From NCBI RefSeq assembly GCF_963676685.1, contig NC_092344.1, forward strand, positions 94,270,749-94,334,748: 64,000 bases of DNA. Direction: 5' to 3'. Of the stretch, positions 33,101 to 46,600 are shown one piece after another (position 1 is the stretch's first letter; the number at the start of each line of letters is the position of its first letter). Origin of the DNA: Mytilus edulis. Lineage: Eukaryota; Mollusca; Bivalvia; Mytilida; Mytilidae. A program made the position numbers and the translations under genes. The notes under the pieces are model-generated. The model did not search any database. It was not told the origin of the DNA and saw only the letters and a program-made list of their open reading frames with translations.

Positions 33101-34494
33101 AACTTTCGAAGATGATTGAAATCAAAAAAAATATCAATTTGAAAATGCAAATGACTAATATTTTTATTCATTAAGTTTTGCCTGGGACTAAAACATTCCC
33201 AGGTTTTGCTTCGAACTACATGTTTTACTTAAAATGTCAATAAATAAAATATAAACATTATCTATTCACGAAACCAAAAGGGAGGGAGTGTATTATAAAG
33301 AGTGGAAAAGGAAATAAGTGGATTGTGTATACATATATATTACATTTGAATACTGTATTGTTGAAAAATTTCAAAAATAATACAGTTATACCTCACTTGA
33401 AATATTATCATTTTTGTCTTTGCAACTGTAACATATTAAGTGACCTACAGCAAACACTATTATTATTGCATACAATAAAGAAATATGCACTGGAAAACAA
33501 AACCAGATTTTACTTAATATAATGCTGCAATTTTACCTAAATAACAGAATATAACATTAATTAATCATATGTAAAACATTATAAATCTTGAGGTGCTGAA
33601 ATGATTTATACAGGATAAACATTTTTATCTCACATTTTCACCTTTCCTGATTTCACTCTAAGCTAATACATGAATCTTTAAATTTAACAGCTCTTTTAAA
33701 TATTTGTAAATTATAATGTTTAACAATAATTTCTTGTTTTCTTTAGATCAAAGTCAATTGATAAAAATCAGTTAATAAATATTTTATTTTTACTTTGATT
33801 ATGATTTCCCGTGATGACAATAAATGTGATATGGATAGTGTACATACCAATAGGTCAGAAAAGCACCATAAAAAGAAATCAATTATGAAAGACTATGTTT
33901 TCTGGACAAGTTATGCTAAAACATTGAATAAAACATATTTTTTTTATAAATTGTGTAACTGTTTTAGGATAACTACAATCTTATCTTAAAAAAAGGTATA
34001 CAGTAAAATAAAAATATTGCACAAATCCGGAGAAAGAAAACACATTGCACAACAATTGAACATTTATCATTAATTGGTTGAGACTATAAACATAACAAGT
34101 ATTTTGTACAGAGATTGAAATCGAAAGTTGTGGGTCATATGAGTATTATTAAAGCCAAGTTCGTGGTACTTAAGACGGCTTTTCAGACACATATAAACTA
34201 AACGTCGCACACATGGCTCAGTCACAACGAACATATCACAAAATTTCCAACAAAATTATTTTGTAAAAATCTTTGTTGGCAATCCAAGTTGTTCGATGAC
34301 GGAATATATTTTTTAAATCAACAAAATCATTCCGCACTTTGATTAGATGAGCAAAGGATTCATCAATCTAGATGGCACCATTCCAATAATTCACATCTTT
34401 CATTAGATATCCTACAACACAGCACTAATTTATCATGTGATACAACTTTGATTTGACCTGTAGTGAATTTAAAATTTATTAAATTTTCTAAGGT

Positions 34495-34671
34495 TCAAGA
34501 TAATTGTGACTCTTCTAGTAGTTTTTTATACATTTGAGAATTAAGAAATCGTGGATAAGAATCTCGATGCATTAGTGTATATATTTGTAGCTGTGCTTCA
34601 TCGAATGTATGCGGTGTTGGGTCAACCATATTCCTATTTATAACTTCTCGTACTCGGGAATCTAAGCTAAC
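34495..34671 (-). CDS. RGS gene exon 5 (C-terminal part of RGS domain, stop)
   Basis: Acceptor TTGTTGCAG; begins VSLDSRVREVINRN in phase 0 and ends LLEESQLS with TGA (34497-34495). 58 residues. The tail after the last RGS helix is short, as in the RZ group. Confidence 0.95.
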   Translation of the reverse strand, partial: VSLDSRVREVINRNMVDPTPHTFDEAQLQIYTLMHRDSYPRFLNSQMYKKLLEESQLS

Positions 34672-37600
34672 CTGCAACAAATGAATTAAAGAAATTAAAT
34701 TAAAGTTAAAAACAATGCAAATCAAACATATATGGTCACACAAAATGTAGTCAACATTTCCACGTTTGACTTAAATATTATTGATAGAACCGATATTATA
34801 AAATAGTTAATTCACACATTGTTTGCTATATTAAAGAATGGTTTGCAACTACCATGCAAGTGAGAGGTTTAAATAGCTATAAAACCAGGTTAAATCCACC
34901 ATTTTCCTCATAAGGAAATGCCTGTTCCAAGTTAGTAATATTTTACTTTTATACTGTTTACAAAACTTTGATAATTTCGAAAAACTAGTGATTGTCTACC
35001 CTTAGTGTGGAACAATATCTTATTATATATTTTGACTATTTTATTTATTATGTCTGTTTTGTTCACGCATCGTTGTAAATATAACGGAATTTGATGAGAC
35101 TGTGGTACAAGTCAGTGGTTTAGCGCTATAAAACCAGATTAAACCCACCATTTTCTAAATGGAAAATACCGGTACCAAGTCAGGAATATGACAGTTGTTG
35201 TCCATTCGTTTGATGTGTTTTGTCATTTGATTTTTCCATGCGATTATGGACTTTACGATTGCCTTTTCCTCGGAGTTCAGTAATTTAGGGATTTAACCTT
35301 TTAGCTATATTTAAAAAAAATTAAAAAAACGTTTCGGTTGAATTTCGTATTTCATTTGGCCGTATTACCTTTTTTACCAAAAAAGAGCGTCACTGCTAAA
35401 TGTTTTGTATAAGAACCGCGGGTCTAGCGTACATACTTGTAAACCTGGTAATTATAATGAGTTTTTGTACAGTTCTTTCAGTCGAATGATAATTCCTTTT
35501 TCATGCTCGCCATTGAATGATACTATATTTAACGATGGATAATGAATCATTGGTGATGTGTTTTCTATAGTTTTCAAATTTGACCTCGCAACGACAACTC
35601 ATGTCTATACACAATAAAACAATATATACCCAGATGCACAATAGGCCAATAGTTTGATAGAATTTTAAAAAAAGTTAACCAATGAGACCGTTAAATTGAA
35701 AATGATGTTGTTTGTTACCTCTTTAGGTGAAAGTATAGATATATAATCTTCATATATTAATCTAGCCTTTTCTTCTACAATCTCTGGGTTTTCTTCTTTT
35801 TTTAGATCCTCACACGCTAACCAGAATAATATATTTTCTTCACTATATTCTGATTTTAAAAATTCTCTAAATGTCCTTCGTCCACCTGCATTAGAAAATT
35901 TATTTCATACTAAAAACAAAATTCAATCAAAATGCTCTTGAGCACTGATGTATAATTGAGTGTGCTCAAAGTGTATTTATAATTTAAGTTCAGCAAATCA
36001 CGGTCATGGGTTTCTCCGACTGTTAATGGCGTCTTTACACTAAATCCATCGGATGTTTGATGTGTACTGATTGATATTTTAGTCTTAGAGGCATGATTTT
36101 TTATTAGTTGTTATTGGCTCTGAATAAGCTGTCATTTACTGCAAGTACTCTTAGATCTGGGTCTTTTTTTGTGTGTGGTGATGAATAAATACCCTACCAT
36201 GATTGTTGACGCCTTTAAACTGGTTAAAGCCAGACACATTCTGAATGTACCTGTTCCTAATCAGGAGCCTGTAATTCAGTGGATGTCGATGTTGGTGTAT
36301 ATTATATTTGTTTTTCGTTCATTATTTTATTCCCAACTGGGGCCATTGGTTTTCTTGTTTGAATTGTTATAAATTCGTCAGTTTCGGGTTATTTATAGCT
36401 GATTATACTGCAATCATACCACATCTTCTTATTTTTATAAGCCTCCTATCGAGTCGAGAAAAAATAGTATGGCAGTTTTTGAAATTGAATTTGAATTACT
36501 TCCCTTTGGCAAACAACTAATTTGAAGCAAATGGATCATATGGATGAGATCATATCAAGACTATTCACTTCACTGTAATTTTGTGTGTGTATCACAAAAC
36601 ACAGAAAGATAAAGAAAAACATATGCCCTATGCAATAGCAATTCTACTTTTTTCTGCGTAATTCTGGCCACGTCAATAAAGTCTATCAGAATCACTGTGG
36701 CGTCTATTCAAATTTTAAAAATAAATTACAACCTAACTTAGCGATATTTTGAGATTCATAATCGTTGAAGATTATTTTCAACAACTAGGTGTCAATTTTA
36801 GTTGTCATTGAAAATGCCTGTACCAACTTAGGAATATGACAGTTGTTATCCATTCGTTTAATGTGTTTGAGGTTTTGATTTTACCATTTGAATAGGGACT
36901 TTCCTTCTTGGATTTTTCTCGAAGGTTAGCATTTCTGTGATTTTTCTTTATAGAAATTTCATTTAATCATATATTTAGATAAATATCACGACCCCGTAAT
37001 TTTAAGGATAATATTATTTCATAAACTAGAGTCTTCAACATCGAGTATAAATACATTATATCGAAATTTATCCCTGTTAGAAGTTAGAACTGTAAAATGG
37101 TGATTGGCAGATGAAAGTGAATTGAAAATATGACAGTTGTTATCCATTCGTTTGATGTGATTTATCATTTGATTTTGCCATTTTATTAAAAACTTTCCGT
37201 TTTTAATTTTCCTCGGAGTTCAGTACTTTTGTGATTTTACTTTTTATTATAGCGCAATAACGTGTTACAAAAATCAAGGTGAATTTATGCTGTTAACTAT
37301 AGGCTTCAAGGACATGATTAAAATTGTGCATCTTGTCGCAAAAATAAGATGAAAAAGCCATTACCCATTGTATATAATTTCAACTTTGTGCCACATAAGA
37401 CGTAAAAACATATTTTCTAATTTGCTTAATCATAAATAAGATGTGGCGGCTTTGTTCAAATCATCACCATACCGAATCAAATCAGTTCATTTAATAGTGT
37501 AAAAGATTTTATCTTATTTAGCAAATTAGAGAACAATTCTTTCCTGTAGCAGTAAAAAAAATATCTAAAAAGACGCTTCTAACATCCATCCTGCAAAGTT

Positions 37601-40600
37601 TGCTTAGAGTTTGATACGCGAAATTTATTCAACCATTGAACCGCCATAGACGCTAAGTGATGGCATTATTTAGCAATAACTTTAAAGACAGGTAAGCTAC
37701 ATAGACATTTCATATCTATACCGAAGGAATATCTCTAAAAAAGCTGGATTCATGTTTAAAATGTTTCCTTCATGTACACAAATCTATTATTTTTTTCCCT
37801 TGGTAACCAAATATTGTTCATATATTAAATCAAACATAATAAAATAAGAAATTTAAAGTATTCAAACATTGATATCTATAGTTACACTATTTATTCTAAG
37901 TGTCAATGTGCAAAGTGCAAATTAAATTATAATATTCTACGGTTAAACAACATACAGTCTAATTAGGGGAAGGATATTTATTGTATGTTACTCTTGCTTT
38001 GTTTGTATTGACTATCGACTTATTTTTGAAATGTTGTTATGGCTATCGACTTATTTTTATTGGTTGTATTGATTATCGACTTATTTTCAAAGGTTGTATT
38101 GATTATCGACTTATTTTCAAAGGTTGTACTTATTTTCAATGTCTGTATTGACTATCGACTTATTTTCAATGTCTGTATTGACTTTCGACTTATTTTCAAT
38201 ATCTGTATTGATTATCGACTTATTTTCAATGTCTATATTGATTATCGACTTATTTTCAAAGGTTGTATTGATTATCGACTTATTTTCAAAGGTTGTACTT
38301 ATTTTCAATGTCTGTATTGACTATCGACTTATTTTTAATGTCTGTATTGACTCGACTTATTTTCAATGTCTGTATTGACTATCGACTTATTTTCAATGTC
38401 TGTATTGACTATCGACTTATTTTTAATGTCTGTATTGACTTTCGACTTATTTTCAATGTCTGTATTGACTCGACTTATTTTCAATGTCTGTATTGACTAT
38501 CGACTTATTTTCAATGTCTGTATTGATTATCGACTTATTGTCAATGTCTATATTGACTATCGACTTATTTTCAATGTCTGTATTGACTATCGACTTATTT
38601 TCAATGTCTGTATTGACTATCGATTTATTTTCAATGTTTGTATTCACTCTATTCAACCTATTTTTGTACTTTCTCTAGAAATATGAGCATGATTTACTCT
38701 AAAAAAAAACATTAAATTGTTTCGCACCTCAGGCAAATTTGACCTAAGATGAATTAGGCTGCATTCTTTTTGGTCAATTAGCTCTTTGAATGTTTCGGTT
38801 CTTGTACATCCTTGTTTTTCAAATACTTAACATTTATGTTTTTTTATGTATATAAATACAGAAAAATCGCTTTGGTTGCTTATCATTTGTTTTTAAAGCA
38901 TGTTAATTGCATTTTTTTCTTCTAGATACATAATATAAGAATGCAAACCAAAGTATAACGAGTTTGTAACATAAAACAATAACCATTTTCAAAACTAAAC
39001 ATCTTGAATGAAATCATTTAGTAACTACAAAATGTGAGATCCTAGGTGCAGATATTTGAAAATACCTTTACTTTGCATTAATTTATCGAAAGATTCTCCC
39101 CAACTTTCTATTTCTTCGTGTGTAGGCCTGAAATATAAAGTAGTCATTAATATAATCAAAACGTAATATAGCGTTGTTTTTATAACTGATTGACAATAAA
39201 AGCATGTTAAAATTTAAAAGCAAAAAGATAAGAGCGAGAGAGAAGATTTTTGAATATCTCTCAAGACTAACCCTAGTGTAAAATATTGTTAACTGTTTGC
39301 AGGTTAAATGTTACCTTCAACAAACCGTTTCTGTACTTTTTTTTTTTTTTAATTCACTTTATTGTATCTTGAAGAAACCATTTTTGTTAAAGTACTTTTA
39401 TGGTGTAACCTTCCGATGAAACATAAATTATACAATAGAAAATGGAGTCTAATGGAGAACAGTGTATCGTGCGATTGGGGTATATGTTTCAAGCGATTGG
39501 GAAATGGTGTCTCGTGTGGTTGTAAAATATCTATTAAAGGGTTTACATCTTTGTAATTTATTCATTTTCATAACCTTCAAAAATGTATGATTGCACGTAT
39601 TAATGCAATATATGATTGTGCGTAGAACTTAAAATGGGAAAGGGGCATGCTCTTTGTGTATAATATACTGGTAAATTGTGAACGGTGTAGTTCGTAAATT
39701 GTGGTTGACAAAATAGGGAATGGTGTAAAAAGAGAATCATCAGTCGATGTTCAGAAAACACTACATAAAAGTAGATTAGAAGAATACACGTAACGATGAC
39801 TGTTAATTGTTCCCTTTTCGTTTACCAACAGGGTTGTCAAATACTGCTATTTCTAAACAGTTCTGTTACATAAAACGAACACAGAGATAAACATATTGAC
39901 ATTTCAAAGAGCTTAAGTCATCATTTGAAACACCCTTTTCCTTACTGCAAGTTGATGTTAAGTGTGTAGACTGTCGATTGCATTTTCCTAAATATCCGAA
40001 GAAGGCATTTTGCGATGTATGGAAATCAGAAGCATATATAATTGTGTCTGTTGATATGCTTCCTAAAAATCATTATATTGAACAAGTCAGTATAGCCAAG
40101 TTACATTTTTACTGTATGGGAAGCGATTCCCATTGTTAACCTTCGCGTGTAATCTAAGCAACATGCGAAGAACAAAAAGAGGGACCAATATAACTAAGAG
40201 TGTTCTAAAAGAATAACAGATATCCATGATACACATAATATAACTTTTTAAGTATCATATTTGCTCAAATGGTACACCTTTAAAAAAAAAAGACATGTAA
40301 GTACGCGAAACTGATCTCATTCTCATCATATTAAAAGCCTTTACCAAGTCAGTGTTTGTAGACAAAGAGTATGTACACCACAGCGATATTTCATTCAAGT
40401 TATGACATCCAAGAACCAAATTCATCATCAATACCGAAAAATTATGAGTTACTCACGGGTCATCTCTCTCTGGTAAAGGAATTCTACTGTTTGGTCCACC
40501 TTGTGTACCATTACCAGACTTCACTGCCAAACTGTAAAAATAAAAACAGCGGTATAGTACCAATCATTTGACTAGCATATTAAGCAAATACAATTTATTA

Positions 40601-43600
40601 TTATATTAACAAAAAATAAAAAAGGTAAATGCATGTCTCTGTACTTTTCTAACATATAAGCTGTAGAGTTTATATTACTATGTTTAAATAAAACTAACAT
40701 AAGAAAACAACGAGCTAAACTACTGCTTTCAAAATGAGGAATATATAGATAAATAGAAATACCCATAAAGCAATACATTCGAGAGTTGGGACAACTTATA
40801 CTGTAGAATTATATCAGTATAAGTCAAGCCCCAACGAATAATATTTTTCAGATATATAAATGTATCTAACATTCTAATCTGTTTTACTAATTCTTATAAG
40901 GTGTAATACCACCAAATCATAGTACGTCACATTCGGTTGCATACGAATATATGTAGAAAAAATATTCCCTTGAATTTCACAGTTGTAGGTAATTAATCCT
41001 ACACTTCATTGCAGTAAAACATTTCTGGGTCATAAACAAATATCTTGGGTGTTTCAAAGCACCATTTTATAGAGATTACATGGTTACTAAAGCTTGTACA
41101 CAGTTAAAAAAAAAAGGAGGTGAAAACTTGATAAGTTAACTTCCAGTGATGGTTATTTTCGTATATGCAATTAAATGTTATGTAAAAAAAAAATCTAAAT
41201 TACTGGACAAGATAAATCTTAACTCATTCCAAGTATTTCTTCAGTTGATTAAATCAAAGATAATTTCTGCACATTTTTTTCTCGAAAAGTGCAAATCTAA
41301 CAAAGACTAATAGGGGAAAATCAATGGTGGTATTACACCTTAAAATAATATAACTATATTGAGGTGGCTTAAGTACTGAATGTTTTCTCTCACTTTCTCT
41401 GTATAAATTTGTTTTTCGTAGTATTTCATTTTTGGTCGTCGCCATTTTTTCATACCATGATATAATGATACCGATTATCTGTAACCGTTTTGAATTAAGT
41501 GAGCTTTATCAGCCTCAATCAATGCAAGACTTATCCTTTTAGTAAAATACACACAAATCGTTCAGCACTTAAATACACGGTTCAATTTCTTTTAACCACA
41601 TGATAAACTAATTTAAACTAATAATTTCCATTGTTTGAGTTTCTACGGACTGGATTTTACAAGGAATGACGTCAGATTGACAGCAATCATAAATTTCTAA
41701 CCAACAACTAATTTTCCCTAACACAGCCCTATTATGTAAGCATAAAACATATATCTTGTCATCAATTTGTGAAAAAAATCGAAACCTCAGAAGAGAGTTT
41801 TGTCTAACCTAATCACGAAGTATTGATTAATTTACCGGAAGTGTTTAGAGAATGAATGGCGGAATCGATCGCCTCACTATAATGTTGAATTTCTAACTGG
41901 TAATATATGTTGGTGATCAATTACGCCAGAATGGATAAGGTTCATATAACCAATTGAAAGAAATAATATTTTATTGTGCAAACAATCCTTGCTAAAGACT
42001 CTTAACATATGTTTTGGAGTGGGAGCCAGATTTTAACAATATTTTTTCTAAATCAATGATAAATACTTTGGTATTAAGTATCATGCGAAGGTAGTATAGC
42101 AGAGTTATTCTAAATCGCATAGTAAAATATATTAAGGGACATATACTAGTATATTAAGGGGGAAATAAGCGAGTCAAAATCATTACAAATGAGAGAAAAT
42201 CAGAGTTGTTGGCATAGTAGACATCAGCTATGCAAACTGTCTAGTATTGAATGCAAACCCTCGACAAAATCAAACCATTACTTAAACCCAGCTAGACAAT
42301 GATGAACTGCTTGCAACCAATTCACTGGAAATGTTGTAAAGGCGAAACAACAAGCATCGTAAAGATCAATCAATTCGTGTTGACCACTGTAAAACATTGA
42401 GTTTATCTTAATCAAATCCACTTTAACAAAATTGTTTTGTGGCAAAAAAAATTAGAATAGGTTTTACGGTTTCATTCCACAACACTATTCAAGATATCAT
42501 TACATAGAAATTAAAAACCAACAGTGAAAACTAAAGCAAAGAATAATGTACACCTATGAATATATCGACTGTTTTCATCAACATGTCCTATATATCAATA
42601 ACAATGATATATTGGATCAGCTTCAAACCATGCTATAAATCCACACATTGTGATCATACATGCAAGTCTTAAGTTGAACCTTCTGTGGAATATGCATAAA
42701 CAATTCCCCCGTTAAACTAATGTGATCCATACCATGAATGACCTTTAATTTTATAAACACACATTTACAGCAGGACTTTGGTAAATGTCAAAACTTCGGA
42801 AACAGTTATTGGTACACAACAGTATACGTTTACGCATCTATTTAGGCATTTGACTAGTATATCCATGATATTCTAACATTCCAGATATCATCTATATTAT
42901 ATAACTTAACTTAACAGTAGAAATTGCTTAAACTTTAAGTGATAAAAGCATTGGACAACAGAAGTTTTTGTTGAGAAGTAAGAATATGCTAGAATTTGGA
43001 AATTCTACAAATTCTTCAAACTATACAATGTTTATTCCACGAACTACACATATATTTTGCAATCTCTAGACACGTAACAGATTATTTATGCTGATCCATA
43101 TAGTTTCTGTCGGAAGCAGGAGGAATAGAACAGCTCGTTTTCAATCCCACTGTTAATGACATTAGTTCAGAAATATAATAAAATACTCAATGACGGTGAT
43201 CTATAACAGTCAATCACTAAGAAATTACTCCTCCTACATTAAGGCACACATTTGACAACATGTTTTTATTATGTCTAGGCACGTAAACGAGTATTCGTAC
43301 TGATCATTCAGCACAATACAACCGCAAAGGACACAGACAGTCACTATAGAAATTTTAACAGAACAACTTTTTCATTTTTTACATCATGTTCCAAAATATC
43401 AATTGTCAAACATGTATAAGTATTCCAAATTAAAGTGCTGTAGCTAGTTTTATCAAACATATAGTTTACAAATAAAAAGTTTGATTCTTTGCTGTCGTAC
43501 AACGTCATCAGTTATAACTTACACAAAAAAGACTTGAAAATGCAACAAAAAGTGAACATCGAACAATAATTCTAATGAATACTTTACTATGAAGCACTTT

Positions 43601-46600
43601 TCAAATCGAAATCCTCATCTATCAACCTATATTTACAAGTAACTTATTCTAAAACTAAACAAGTTGACCAATTATCGGCTTTAATTAATTAGTACTAAGT
43701 TTATTATTATCATCATTCTCCCTTCTGGAGCACCCATCTATTATCACCTCCATCTTTAATATACAGTTATCGATGACGAAGGTTTAGAATTGTGTGTTTA
43801 TAATGATATTTCCCTTTTTGTCCGTATGTACACGTGTCATGTGACCTATTGTTTGCATCGTTTGTGTATTGTCGCCTACAGATATCCCTCCAAATGCAGC
43901 AAGTTCGATAAATTGTATTGTTATCTATGACAGTATTCCAATGTTTACATGAATTGGTGCAATTAATTCTTCCAATTATGTTGCCAATGTCTCTTTTCAT
44001 TAACCATTAATAAATAAAATAATTAAACTAACCTCGAATCTTTTACGTCCATTCTCGATAATAGTAAAATTTTGTATAAGCATGATTACCATGCTTCGTT
44101 TGATTATAGCCTTGACCAATACAAGGCGTGAGAATAACAAATAAATATTTTCAAAGTAGACGCAATTGAACTCCTACAAGATGTTAGTTCTTTGTGGTAA
44201 TTTCAAAACAAAAGATAAATCAATAATCAGCATGTTCACCTTCATGATTCTTATACACTGATTTCTTACGCAATAAAGAGTGTCTTAATTTGTGTAAATT
44301 CTAAACAAGGCTAAGGTTGTTATTGGTTGTATTACAGGAAGTGTGGTAATTTCTAAAGGCGGGTATCATGTCTTCTATTTCTGAAGGCTTGTGAACATCT
44401 TCTAACCTATATAACAGTGAGTTTCCCGGTTATAATAAACCTAAGTTGGACTAACAAAATGCTTCATCTATTTCGCAGGGTTCAGACAATACCAGATTAG
44501 ACCTTTATAGCCTCAAAAATAACACACAACAGTTCAACTTATATCTCAACACAGTGTTTATAGAAAAAGATAAGGGACCATCAGATAAATTAAAAATAAC
44601 AATTTATAAGTGTGTGTCCTTTTGATTCACCTTTATCAGAAACGATCAAACCTTGAAATTTGAAACAAATGGTGAATTTAAAATACGTATAAACATTATG
44701 AGCTACATTACCAAAAAACCATTTATAACAATAGCAAAATATAAGTTATGTTAACTTTGACTATTGGAGTTGAAACATTTCTTTATAAAATTAGGAATTT
44801 AAGAAAATTATGTTATACATGTTTTTGTATATCATACTTCTATCAATAATCAAAATTTACATTTGAAAAAAAAAATTAAATAAATTACAATTTAAAAAAA
44901 TAGTATATGATTGTTCATATTCAGCACTTTTCGATCTTGTGATAGAAGTTTCTACACGTCAATTCCGTGGTTATCTTTAGTTCATTGTGATTTATTTTTA
45001 TCGTGGACACATGACGTGACAGACACTTTGTGGTTTCAAACAATACCTTATATGATGTTGAGATAACCAAAATATACTATTGGCAAACTGTGAAACTGTC
45101 ATTTCTCTGCGTTTCATTAACACATTATGTTCAACGTACGTAAATGTGACAGTGATCTTAATTTTCGAGGATACTGTTAAATAATAGTATTTTTTTAAGT
45201 ACTAACTAGGTGTGCTCTTCAGCGATATTTTTTTCATATAAGCTTCGGGATAAACTGGAAGTATATCCATCCACTACCTATAAATATATTATTGGCTTGT
45301 GATGGTCTTCGGAAGATCTCCCGGGTTGACCTAGCTATAGAAACAGTCAAGCGGACTCGCATATGACAGTTAGAGATATGCTTATCGGACGTCCGATCGG
45401 CTGTGTCGAATGCACCTATACAAAACCACATGCGGTCAAAATAGGATTTTAAATCCTGCACTTCGAGTCTGGAGAGTATAACCTTCACCTTTAAAAACTC
45501 TGCAGCGACTTTTCTTACGTGATCTATTGCTAGCACCCCCCCCCCCCCCCCCCCCCACTCTACCATACCCTCTCATTTAAATATCAATTAGATTTTGGCT
45601 CTAGCAAAGCAAAATCATATTGGATTGACAGTTATGCAGGTGGCAAAACTTCTAACAGCAAGGAAACTCCAATAAAATATTGTGAATGAGACGAAGAACA
45701 GTCCACAAATGTATTTGACACTATGAACAAAAATAACTAATATTCCATAAAAAAAATTTAAATTTCATTGATATCTGTACAAATGCTGGCTTAACGGATA
45801 TGTTAATTCATTCCTGTTATTGTTTGCACCTGTCCTTAGTCAGGAATCTGATGTTCAGTAGTTGTCGTTCGTTGATGTGGTTCATAAGCGTTTCTCGTTT
45901 TTTGCATTTTATATAAATTAGACCGTTGGTTTTCCCGTTTGAATAGTTTTACACTTGTATTTTGTGTTGGGGCCCCTTAAAGCTTGCTGTTCAGTGTGAG
46001 CCAAGGCTCCTCGTTGAAGGCCTTACATTGACCTATAATGGTTTATAAATTGTGATTTGATGGAGAGTTGTCTACTTTTCACTCATAAACATCTTCTTAT
46101 ATATACTAACTTCTCTTTTTTTTCGGAAATAAAATACAATTGTTAACTTACGTGAATCTATTTTCGTCTACCTAATAAAAACCACCTCTATCTAATAGAA
46201 AGAAACTGATGTTTGCATTGTGAATCCCTAAACAGTTGATAAGTAAGGGAAAATATAAATAAACAAAAGAAAAAGATGAACTTACCGCTTAGAAGAAAAC
46301 AAAAGAAAAAGATGAACTTACCGCTTAGAAGAAAACCATATGTCCATTCTGAACAAAATAGCTTTGATTGATAAGTTTAAACATCATGATATGAATGAAA
46401 GTGACAATTTCTTTCATTTTAAATAACTATTAGACTTTCTATTTTTAAAGGACAGTCCTATCTATTAACACCTTATCAGTTAAACAACGAAGTCCATTGA
46501 TGTTATTCTTACTTCATCACATACAAACAAACGTGTCATATAACCTTTTTTGGCTTAACAGAAAATCTATGACATATTCATGTCGATATTTATACTTGAA

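Larger units (their letters stand above)
25096..34494. other. Repeat-poor AT-rich region 3' of the RGS gene
   Basis: No coding exon seen on either strand; all open frames are short and lack splice or domain support. From ~25,800 to 34,490 I see almost none of the family A/B repeats that dot the rest of the window, only a small foldback element at 30105-30194. Part could be the RGS 3' untranslated region, since transcription runs leftward into it, but no decisive poly(A) site could be fixed. Confidence 0.45.

Noticed and set aside
38039..38686. Several long overlapping open frames on both strands
   Set aside because: They are translations of the 30-bp minisatellite in an RGS intron; the period keeps frames open without selection.
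46125..46185. Another possible micro-exon on the minus strand (TTATTAG ... CAC|GTAAGTT)
   Set aside because: Splice-like strings are frequent in such AT-rich DNA and no start codon or required phase supports it, unlike 46322-46347.
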